A stretch of DNA of 64,000 nucleotides, from NCBI GenBank assembly GCA_030639305.1, contig DAOWCY010000009.1:1-64000 (forward strand). Reading direction: 5' to 3'. Position numbers and translations under genes: made by a program. The notes under the pieces are model-generated. The model saw nothing but the letters and a program-made list of their open reading frames with translations, had not been told where the DNA came from and ran no database searches. Below are positions 58,193-64,000 of this stretch, piece by piece (position 1 is the first letter of the stretch; every line of letters begins with the position of its first letter). Origin of the DNA: JAGLQA01 sp023135565. GTDB taxonomy: Bacteria; Acidobacteriota; Aminicenantia; UBA2199.

Positions 58193-58480
58193 ATGTTTGA
58201 TCGAATTTTGAATCAAATTTGTGAAAAGATTCGTAATCGACAGTATGTTGTGACATTTCACGCCAGGAAAGAGATGAACAATGATGAACTAACCATCTAC
58301 GATGTTGAACATGCTATCCTCACTGGTGAGATATTAGAACGGCAAACGGATAGAGTTACTTCTGAATCGAAATACCGGATCAGAGGTGATACATTTGCGG
58401 ATGATAAAGCCGAAGTCATTGGGAAACTAAGTCCCACCGGGAAATTAGTTATTATCACGGTATATTTATTGTATGAATAG
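58193..58480 (+). CDS. DUF4258 protein, probable toxin
   Basis: The 95-residue protein keeps VTFHARKEMNNDELTIYDVEHAILTGEILE and, near the end, GKLVIITVYLLYE, the pattern of DUF4258 (a small RelE/MqsR-like fold). It is normally encoded next to a YgiT-type zinc-finger antitoxin, as here. AAGGGAATAACT precedes ATG 58193. The gene order is toxin first, antitoxin second. It is bracketed by a 127-bp duplication. Confidence 0.85.
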   Translation: MFDRILNQICEKIRNRQYVVTFHARKEMNNDELTIYDVEHAILTGEILERQTDRVTSESKYRIRGDTFADDKAEVIGKLSPTGKLVIITVYLLYE

Positions 58481-58489
58481 GAGGATTAA

Positions 58490-58717
58490 ATGGTATGTGA
58501 TATTTGTGGATTAGAAGGCGCTCGAATACGCAAGGTGACTGAAACCTGCGGTACAGGCAAAGATTTATTATTAATAGAAAATATCCCCATGTTGAGTTGT
58601 CCGCATTGTGGAGAGAGTTACTTCACGGCGGAAACGCTGCATGAAATCGAACGTATCAAACTCCATCGTAAAAATTTTGCCACCCGCCGTCCGGTGGAAG
58701 TGGCGAATTTTATGTAA
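58490..58717 (+). CDS. YgiT-type zinc-finger antitoxin (MqsA-like N-terminal domain)
   Basis: The two zinc-binding pairs are CDIC near the start and SCPHCGESYFT in the middle, as in MqsA/YgiT. The short form (75 residues) lacks the HTH domain of full MqsA, so DNA binding would require a partner. AGGAGG lies before ATG 58490, 9 nt after the DUF4258 stop. It is the second half of the inserted pair. Confidence 0.88.
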   Translation: MVCDICGLEGARIRKVTETCGTGKDLLLIENIPMLSCPHCGESYFTAETLHEIERIKLHRKNFATRRPVEVANFM

Positions 58718-58727
58718 AAAAAAGAGG

Positions 58728-58854
58728 GGGGATATTGTTTTAGAGGATACCCATTACCGTGATAAAATCATCAGTCCCGGCGCAGGGGGGCGCGTCTCAA
58801 CATTCGACATCGGCTGACGAGACAGCCTCAACCTCAGCTTTCAGCCCCAGCAGG
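58728..58854 (+). repeat. 127-bp direct duplication, right copy
   Basis: It contains an out-of-context copy of the last ~30 codons of the nucleotidyltransferase gene (GDIVLEDTHYRDKII...) with its stop codon and the 37 bp after it. It starts 10 nt after the YgiT stop. Confidence 0.92.
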
Positions 58855-58866
58855 ATACGGCCCGGT

Positions 58867-60444
58867 TTACACGAAGGCAGTAAAAATCCTCTTACCGCAT
58901 TCTTCGATCTCCCGGTATTTCCCCACCTCACCGCTCTCTTTCCTCAGATCATATACCAGCAGGTAACCCCTGTTTTCATTTTGCCTGTCTAAATAATCGC
59001 ACAACTGCCGGATTCCTTGCCGGTGATATTTTTCACCCCGCCACACCTTAAGTTCGACGATATATTTATAGTTCCCTACAGTAACTACTATATCGAGCCG
59101 CTTCTCTTCCGAAATCTGCACCTCTTTAAAATCGAAACCCCTGCCGTTGATGATGGGCTTGAGGTAGGCCAGGAATAAAAGTCTCCCGTTTCTTTCGATA
59201 AATGCGCTATCTTTGGCGCTGTACTGCTCTTTCATAAATCGTTGAAATTTGCGGATGACTTTTACCATATCCAGGCTGCCGTCTTCCTCGAGGTAACCGC
59301 TGCCGATATTGTAAAGCTCCACTGCGCCCGAAGTTTCTAAGTTGGAGACCATATAGTTATAAATAATCTGTTCGTATACCCGGTTATGAATCCTGGTTTT
59401 GCCCTGCTCTTCTTTCAAAATACCGTAAATGACCCCGAAATGAATAATCGAATTATGAAGATTAAAAGAAAATTCCACCTCGTTCATAACGATCTTAAAT
59501 ACAAAATCATAAAGACCGGGCCGGTTCTCCAGGTTTTTTATCAGGCTGCTGAAATTGGTATTGTTCTCCTTAAGAAGCAGTTGCAGCGCCCGGTCTAAAT
59601 CCGCCGGCAGCCATTCTTTCGCGGTTTTTGCAGGCAGTATCTCCTCGGCCATGGTTTTGCACAGCTTACTCACCAAAAAAGGATAACCGGAAGTATAATA
59701 AAAAATTCTTTCGGCAATTTCGGAGGCATTTAGTTTTACATTTTCGGCCTGTGAATACTCTTCCAGCATGGGGATAATCTCTTCAACCCAAAGACTCATA
59801 TCTACTTTGAAATCCACGGCAATGTTCCAGGGGCTGTTGAATTTTTCTTCACCACCGGAACGGATTTTTACTTTCAAAGTTTTTACATCATGGACGCCGG
59901 CTAAAATCACGGAGTGAAATGTGTGCCCTTCCCCTTCGCTGCGGTTGAGGTACTTAGTGCGCAGCATACCTAAGAAATCCAGGAACAATTGGTTGTTGGC
60001 GGATTTATCGACTTCATCCACGATAAGGACGGTTTTTAACCCGGCAGTTTCGATCATGCGGGTGATGGTTCTCGATAGTTCCGCCATGGTTTTGACCGCG
60101 GGAATATGCCGGTCTATCAACTCCGTTAGCCGGTCTTTCTTCAAAAACAGGAACTTATCTTTGAGCATTTCTAAAAAAGTCTTTATAAAACGTTCCTGGT
60201 TGGCGTAAGTTGGGGCGTCTATGCTCTCGAAACTGATTTTAAGCGTTAAGTAATCGTCTCTTTTTTTTAGTTCCCGGTCCAGCAGGTAGATAGTAGTGGT
60301 TTTGCCATACTGCCGGGGGCGATTGATGGTAAAGTATTCCCCCTCTTCGATCATAGCGATTGTTTTTTTTATTTTTTGGGAGGTATCGGCCATGTAGTGC
60401 TTATCGGGGATGCAAGTGCCGGTTATGTTGAATTTTTTCTTCAT
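58867..60444 (-). CDS. AAA-like ATPase with C-terminal PD-(D/E)XK nuclease domain
   Basis: This protein is of the AAA-like/DUF1703 group. Walker A is NRPRQYGKTTTI (K48), Walker B is VLIVDEVDKS, and a C-terminal domain contains EEKRLDIVVTVGNYKYIVELKVWRGEKYHRQG, with the D...ExK nuclease triad. Function is not known, although frequent copies in deep-branching bacteria suggest a defence or mobile role. I place the start at ATG 60444; the open frame up to 60504 crosses the promoter at 60462. It lies next to a UPF0175/DUF3368 pair. Confidence 0.85.
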   Translation of the reverse strand: MKKKFNITGTCIPDKHYMADTSQKIKKTIAMIEEGEYFTINRPRQYGKTTTIYLLDRELKKRDDYLTLKISFESIDAPTYANQERFIKTFLEMLKDKFLFLKKDRLTELIDRHIPAVKTMAELSRTITRMIETAGLKTVLIVDEVDKSANNQLFLDFLGMLRTKYLNRSEGEGHTFHSVILAGVHDVKTLKVKIRSGGEEKFNSPWNIAVDFKVDMSLWVEEIIPMLEEYSQAENVKLNASEIAERIFYYTSGYPFLVSKLCKTMAEEILPAKTAKEWLPADLDRALQLLLKENNTNFSSLIKNLENRPGLYDFVFKIVMNEVEFSFNLHNSIIHFGVIYGILKEEQGKTRIHNRVYEQIIYNYMVSNLETSGAVELYNIGSGYLEEDGSLDMVKVIRKFQRFMKEQYSAKDSAFIERNGRLLFLAYLKPIINGRGFDFKEVQISEEKRLDIVVTVGNYKYIVELKVWRGEKYHRQGIRQLCDYLDRQNENRGYLLVYDLRKESGEVGKYREIEECGKRIFTAFV

Positions 60445-60461
60445 TTTTTCGTTCCGCTTGT

Positions 60462-60490
60462 ATTTTAGTAAAAATAGGAGCCGCTTGCAA
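60462..60490 (-). promoter_or_regulatory. promoter of the AAA/nuclease gene
   Basis: TTGCAA (60485-60490) and TAAAAT (60462-60467) are 17 nt apart on the minus strand, 17 nt before ATG 60444. Confidence 0.6.
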
Positions 60491-60572
60491 GGGGAAAAAT
60501 TCAAAATGTAAGGAATATTTTTTTATTCCTGCTTGACCGGCTGCATGATGAGGTGGACTTTTTTAGACGGAC

Positions 60573-61070
60573 CTATTTTGATCCGGGGAACATTCGTTTA
60601 TAAAGCCTATCGCTTATCCTGAACCCTTTCCCTATCAATTTGTCAACCAGTTCCTTTTTGTTAATATCGAACCCCATCTCAATGGCTAAGTTCAAAACCC
60701 CAATAATTCCTATCACATTTACGCCAATTAATTCTGCCTTGCCCCTTGCCATTTTTTCATCTATCAGGGCATAATCGAGAGCCAATTCTTTGTAAAGAAC
60801 AATTACCTCGGATTCCCCATCTCCTAAGGTCGATGAAAAGGCCTGTACCGCGAGTCTATCGGCAGTGTTTCTTTTTATTATCCAGCCGTCATTAATAGCT
60901 TTTTCCGTTTCTTTCGATCCCACCTCATTTTTCCCTTTAATCACAACTTCATAATATACGGCTCCGGGAATGTAAATTTCTAAGAATAATTTTTTCAACA
61001 ACTCGAATTGGTTTATTTGCGCTAACCCAATGAGTGTGCTGCTGTCCGCTGTAATTCGAAAGACTTTCAT
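60573..61070 (-). CDS. DUF3368 PIN-like toxin
   Basis: ITADSSTLIGLAQINQFELLKKL is the PIN-like start (D8), with EVIVLYKELALDYALIDEKMARGKAELIG carrying further acidic residues. This is the DUF3368 layout, nearly always paired with UPF0175. The predicted activity is RNA cleavage. ATG 61070 overlaps the stop of the antitoxin (61067) by four bases. The length of 165 residues is normal. Confidence 0.88.
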   Translation of the reverse strand: MKVFRITADSSTLIGLAQINQFELLKKLFLEIYIPGAVYYEVVIKGKNEVGSKETEKAINDGWIIKRNTADRLAVQAFSSTLGDGESEVIVLYKELALDYALIDEKMARGKAELIGVNVIGIIGVLNLAIEMGFDINKKELVDKLIGKGFRISDRLYKRMFPGSK

Positions 61071-61363
61071 CTGTTATTCATTTTACGGTACTGAGCGATT
61101 ATTTGTTGGTCTTTTTCGAAATCTTCTTCTGTGTATAAATAAGCAGGTAAACCATACTCCCCCAAAAGTTCGATAAACCTCGCTCTGTTCATCTCCGCCA
61201 ATTCTGCCGCTTTACCGAGAGAAATAGACCTCTCCTGTAACAAGATAATAGCCAGGGCTATCTTTAACTTCTTTTTTACATCTTCATCTTCTCTCTGACC
61301 CCGCATGGCAAATATGATATCCTGGGGAAGCTCTACTTCGATCTGTTTTAATTTAGCCTGCAT
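61067..61363 (-). CDS. UPF0175 antitoxin
   Basis: The 98-residue protein has IEVELPQDI near its start and ALAIILLQERSISLGKAAELAEMNRARFIELLGEYGLP, the UPF0175 helix-turn-helix-like core. GGAGG precedes ATG 61363. It is coupled to the DUF3368 gene by an ATGA overlap. The pair is a classic toxin-antitoxin module. Confidence 0.9.
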   Translation of the reverse strand: MQAKLKQIEVELPQDIIFAMRGQREDEDVKKKLKIALAIILLQERSISLGKAAELAEMNRARFIELLGEYGLPAYLYTEEDFEKDQQIIAQYRKMNNR

Positions 61364-61447
61364 AATACTACCTCCTGCTGCCGCTTCCCGGCAGGTAAGG
61401 GCGATTTAATAGGTTCTCCGATGTTACCATTTTAATACCTCAGTACT

Positions 61448-61476
61448 ATTATAGTATGAATTTACCTTAAATTCAA
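61448..61476 (-). promoter_or_regulatory. promoter of the UPF0175/DUF3368 pair
   Basis: TTGAAT (61471-61476) and TATAAT (61448-61453) are 17 nt apart on the minus strand. Confidence 0.65.
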
Positions 61477-61507
61477 TTCAATGAGAAAAAAAACAACAAT
61501 TATAAAT

Positions 61508-61606
61508 ATGACCCACAGATTATCCAGGTTAACACAAATTCTATGTTGTGAACAGGTAAGAAGGCTAACCTTAATGAATCTGTGTTAATTTGTGTAATCC
61601 GCGGGC
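61508..61606. repeat. inverted GTTAACACAAATT-type repeat
   Basis: CACAGATTATCC..GGTTAACACAAATT and AATCTGTGTTAATTTGTG..TAATCC form an imperfect inverted pair. Similar sequence lies at 5757. It belongs to the widely dispersed intergenic class of such genomes. Confidence 0.55.
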
Positions 61607-61629
61607 TGATTTTTTACCGGTGTTAAATG

Positions 61630-61837
61630 CCCCCCGTGCGAATGGGTTTAGAAACAAAAGCGCTCTTGCCTCCGGCGGCCCTGCCGGGGGCCAAACTTTT
61701 GTAAAAGTTTGATCAAAACTTTTGATAATTGAGAATCAAAAGCGCTCACACGCTGCCTCTTGCGGCGGAGCCGCTTATCGCCTCCCCGTGCGCACGGGGC
61801 AAGCAGTCCCTTATAGGCTCCCCGCACTGCGGGGCTT
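61630..61837. repeat. composite palindromic repeat overlapping the GWxTD stop codon
   Basis: All typical blocks occur in order: GCCTCCGGCGGCCCTGCCGG, TTTTGTAAAAGTTTGATCAA, GAATCAAAAGCGC, GGAGCCGCTTATCG, CCCCGTGCGCACGGGG and CCCCGCACTGCGGGG. The last codes for KPRSAGSL and TAA. Confidence 0.9.
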
Positions 61838-62743
61838 TATAGTGATGAATTTTCTTTTGGTCCTGTCACCGAACAAATCGGTAACCAGTACGTCTACTTT
61901 GTACTTTCCTTTATCTAATTGCAGCGGTATGGGGATGGCAATTCTACTACCTTTGCCGGTCACTTCCTCTTCCCGCAGCTCGAGGAGCAGGGTCTTTTCC
62001 TGCCTGAAAAAATCCCCTTTCTCCGGGTAAACCACCAGCTTGATCCTGAATTTCACCGTTACTTTATCTTCTTTCCGCTCGAAAATAACGCCGTCCGGGT
62101 TGACAAAGATGTTTAAATTCGCCGCGCTGCCGTCATAAACCGCATTAAAGCGCATTTTCGTTTTTTCAAAAATATCGCTCTCTTTACTTAACACCTGGTA
62201 CTTCATGTCCTCTAATTTACTGAGCAAATCTAAAGAGGTGTGCATGACGTCTAAACGGAAAATCCCGTCGCTGTCGCTGCCGATAAAGCGGATAAACAAA
62301 TCGCTCCCGGTGTACAGGCCATAAAACCAGTGAATATAGCTCAGCATCCGGCTGTTGGTCAGCACCGTGCCCGTAGTTTGGTCGAAAGGAGGCCCCAACA
62401 CTAAGTAGATCATGCCCCGGTCGGTTTTCCAGCCGGGCATATGTCCTTCCCTGAAATATTTTTTGATATATTCGATTCTTCTTTCGATTTCTACTTTAAA
62501 TTCGTTGATGCCGGAGCCGGGATCGCGAATTTTCCAGAAGTTCCCGATGAATTTTTCCCGCGCTTCTTTTGTATTTAGGTTCCTGAAAATATGGCCTTCA
62601 TGTTTGGTAAACAGGTGTTGGGCGTAGTTGTAAAACTCCCTGGAATCGGGGTCTAATTTTAGCGGTTTCAGCCCGGAGCAGGAAACGATAATCAGTACTA
62701 ACAAAAAGAAAATTATCGTTTTATAAATTTTATTTGTATTCAT
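61811..62743 (-). CDS. GWxTD-domain lipoprotein
   Basis: A signal sequence with the lipobox-like IVSCSG precedes a ~100-residue GWxTD domain: FIGNFWKIRDPGSG, then PGWKTDRGMIYLVLGPP. The remaining beta-rich part ends RTKRKFITIK. GWxTD proteins are typical of Acidobacteriota, Aminicenantes and Bacteroidota-related bacteria; their role is unknown. The final PRSAGSL and stop are repeat-encoded. Start: ATG 62743. Confidence 0.88.
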   Translation of the reverse strand: MNTNKIYKTIIFFLLVLIIVSCSGLKPLKLDPDSREFYNYAQHLFTKHEGHIFRNLNTKEAREKFIGNFWKIRDPGSGINEFKVEIERRIEYIKKYFREGHMPGWKTDRGMIYLVLGPPFDQTTGTVLTNSRMLSYIHWFYGLYTGSDLFIRFIGSDSDGIFRLDVMHTSLDLLSKLEDMKYQVLSKESDIFEKTKMRFNAVYDGSAANLNIFVNPDGVIFERKEDKVTVKFRIKLVVYPEKGDFFRQEKTLLLELREEEVTGKGSRIAIPIPLQLDKGKYKVDVLVTDLFGDRTKRKFITIKPRSAGSL

Positions 62744-62776
62744 TTTATTTCTTCTAACTTGAAAAATACTCTTCCT

Positions 62777-62853
62777 TTGCCGCAGCGCGGCTTAATAAGA
62801 GTTTTTGGAGGTGTCGGAACCTTTTTTCAAAAAGGTTCTGACTCGCCGAAGGC
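62777..62853. repeat. palindromic repeat upstream of the GWxTD gene
   Basis: GCCGCAGCGCGGC, TTTTTGGAGGTG and AACCTTTTTTCAAAAAGGTT blocks, like the interior of 5521-5752 (AACCCTTTTTCAAAAGGGTT). Confidence 0.65.
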
Positions 62854-62900
62854 TGTAACCTATTATAGATATTCACGGGTTTATTATACCACGGATAGGG

Positions 62901-62928
62901 TTGATATTTCCAATAATTATAGTAAAAT
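62901..62928 (+). promoter_or_regulatory. leaderless-type promoter of the antiporter gene
   Basis: TTGATA (62901-62906) and TAAAAT (62923-62928) are 16 nt apart. The -10 box ends 6 nt before ATG 62935 and no Shine-Dalgarno exists. Confidence 0.6.
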
Positions 62929-62934
62929 AAACAA

Positions 62935-64000
62935 ATGAAGAACAAAAATGTCGAATCCAGCAAAAAAAAACCTTCTTTCTTTTTATCCTTGATGCCGCTT
63001 TTGGCTATCGCTGTATTCTTAGGATTGGGGTACGGGCTGCTGCGCCTGAAAGCCGAAGTGCTGCTGATCGCCGCTGCCGCGGTGGCCGCCCTGATCGCCC
63101 TGCGCTTAGGCTATACCTACAAAGACCTGGAAGAAGGCATCATCAAAAGCATGATGAAAGGAATGCCCGCCATGCTAATCGTAATCGTGGTGGGGGCGTT
63201 GATCGGTTCCTGGATCGCCTGCGGCACAATCCCCATGCTGGTCTACTACGGCCTGCAAATCATCTCTCCTAAGTTCTTCTTAGTGACGGCCTGTATCGTA
63301 TGCAGTATTATTTCCGTAGTCACCGGCACTTCCTACGGCACGGTAGGCACCATCGGCGTGGCCTTTATGGGCATCGCCCACGGCTTGAATATTCCCTTAG
63401 GCCATGCCGCCGGAGCTATCGTAGCCGGAGCATATTTCGGAGATAAGATTTCGCCTTTCTCAGACACCACCAACCTGGCCCCCATCGCCGCCCGCAGCAA
63501 CCTCTTCGACCATATCCGCCATACTTTGTGGACCACCTCACCGGCCTGGCTGTTGGGTTTAGGGGTTTATTTTTTCCTGGGTTTAACTTCAGGTGGTGGC
63601 GGTAGCGGCAGCGTCTCCCTGATAAAAACCGGCCTGATTCTAAAAACCATCCGCGCCAATTTCTCTTTTCACTGGCTGTTACTGCTGCCTCCGGCCATTA
63701 CTCTCTACTCGGCGGTGCGCAAAAAACCGGTGATACCGAATATGTTTCTTTCGTCCGGAACCGCGGTTTTCCTGGCTATTTTGATTCAAAAATTGAATTT
63801 GCAGACTGCCATAGGCTCGTTAGTGACCGGTTTCGAGTCCAAAACAGGCGAAATCCTGGTAGATACCCTGCTGAGCCGGGGCGGCATGTCGAGCATGATG
63901 CATGTCACCCTGATCGCTTTCTGCGCCTTTGCTTTCGGCGGTATCGTGCAGCACACCGGCATGTTGGACGTGATCTTAGAACGGCTGCTGCGTGTGGCCG
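62935..64000 (+). CDS. nhaC: Na+/H+ antiporter, NhaC family (partial, runs off the window)
   Basis: At least 355 residues are visible with no stop. Membrane helices begin at about residue 16 (LSLMPLLAIAVFLGLGYGLL). Family motifs include GALIGSWIACGTIPMLVYYGL, VTGTSYGTVGTIGVAFMGIA and GAYFGDKISPFSDTTNLAP, the ion-binding part of NhaC. It exchanges Na+ for H+ across the inner membrane. The basic N-terminus (ESSKKKPSFF) is cytoplasmic. The start at ATG 62935 is supported by the promoter directly upstream. The gene would be about 460 residues if complete. Confidence 0.92.
   Translation, partial: MKNKNVESSKKKPSFFLSLMPLLAIAVFLGLGYGLLRLKAEVLLIAAAAVAALIALRLGYTYKDLEEGIIKSMMKGMPAMLIVIVVGALIGSWIACGTIPMLVYYGLQIISPKFFLVTACIVCSIISVVTGTSYGTVGTIGVAFMGIAHGLNIPLGHAAGAIVAGAYFGDKISPFSDTTNLAPIAARSNLFDHIRHTLWTTSPAWLLGLGVYFFLGLTSGGGGSGSVSLIKTGLILKTIRANFSFHWLLLLPPAITLYSAVRKKPVIPNMFLSSGTAVFLAILIQKLNLQTAIGSLVTGFESKTGEILVDTLLSRGGMSSMMHVTLIAFCAFAFGGIVQHTGMLDVILERLLRVA

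Overview
The window looks like a chromosomal piece of an uncultured Gram-negative bacterium of moderate GC content. A GWxTD-domain lipoprotein, a GxxExxY gene, UPF0175/DUF3368 and DUF4143/AAA-like fragments, PKD secretome proteins and very many dispersed palindromic repeats together resemble Candidatus Aminicenantes or neighbouring Acidobacteriota-type genomes. That placement is inference from gene content only; there is no rRNA or marker gene in the window.

Layout. 1-2.9 kb is the integrase end of an integrated element next to a tRNA-Arg(CCT). 3.0-3.35 kb is an IS1380-like remnant. 3.5-14.1 kb holds secreted and envelope proteins: a serine hydrolase lipoprotein, two esterases, a membrane-fusion/beta-barrel chimera, a propeller-PKD protein and a tandem pair of BamE-like repeat proteins. 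14.1-17.65 kb is a compact four-gene operon with its own consensus promoter, coding for a possible winged-helix protein, a P-loop ATPase, a small protein and a PIN nuclease. 18.1-22.5 kb contains a lipase remnant and a sigma-54 circuit: a surface protein with an endosialidase-type chaperone tail lies behind a -24/-12 promoter, facing a convergent FHA/sigma-54 activator gene. A shared TTAAC-NN-GTTAA dyad lies upstream of both. 22.6-23.7 kb is a decayed spacer with a DUF4143 tail, a 21-bp tandem repeat and an orphan antitoxin.

23.8-52.8 kb is a large surface-polysaccharide locus, all on the minus strand. It encodes RmlA, WecB, a FlaA1/PglF-type dehydratase, a DegT aminotransferase, a UDP-glucuronate decarboxylase, two SDR enzymes, two phosphoglycosyl transferases, several GT4 transferases, a PMT-like transferase, a sulfotransferase, a flippase and an O-antigen-ligase-like protein. 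Accessory modules are embedded in it: an ATPase plus metallo-beta-lactamase pair that resembles NTP-dependent conflict systems, a broken nucleotidyltransferase, a nonsense-mutated GxxExxY gene and an antitoxin with a decayed second copy. 53-64 kb carries a TPR serine hydrolase, YjbQ, a polyprenyl synthase with an NDP-sugar pyrophosphorylase, two toxin-antitoxin pairs (one bracketed by a 127-bp duplication), an AAA/nuclease protein, the GWxTD lipoprotein and the start of an NhaC antiporter.

The most striking property is a family of GC-rich palindromic repeats. They sit between nearly all polysaccharide genes and also lie inside at least three reading frames without breaking them. They supply the C-terminal codons and stop of at least six genes, and their outer GGAGGC edge lies at Shine-Dalgarno distance from several starts. 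A second recurring pattern is genes whose -10 box lies 4-6 nt before the start codon without a Shine-Dalgarno sequence, which suggests leaderless transcripts.
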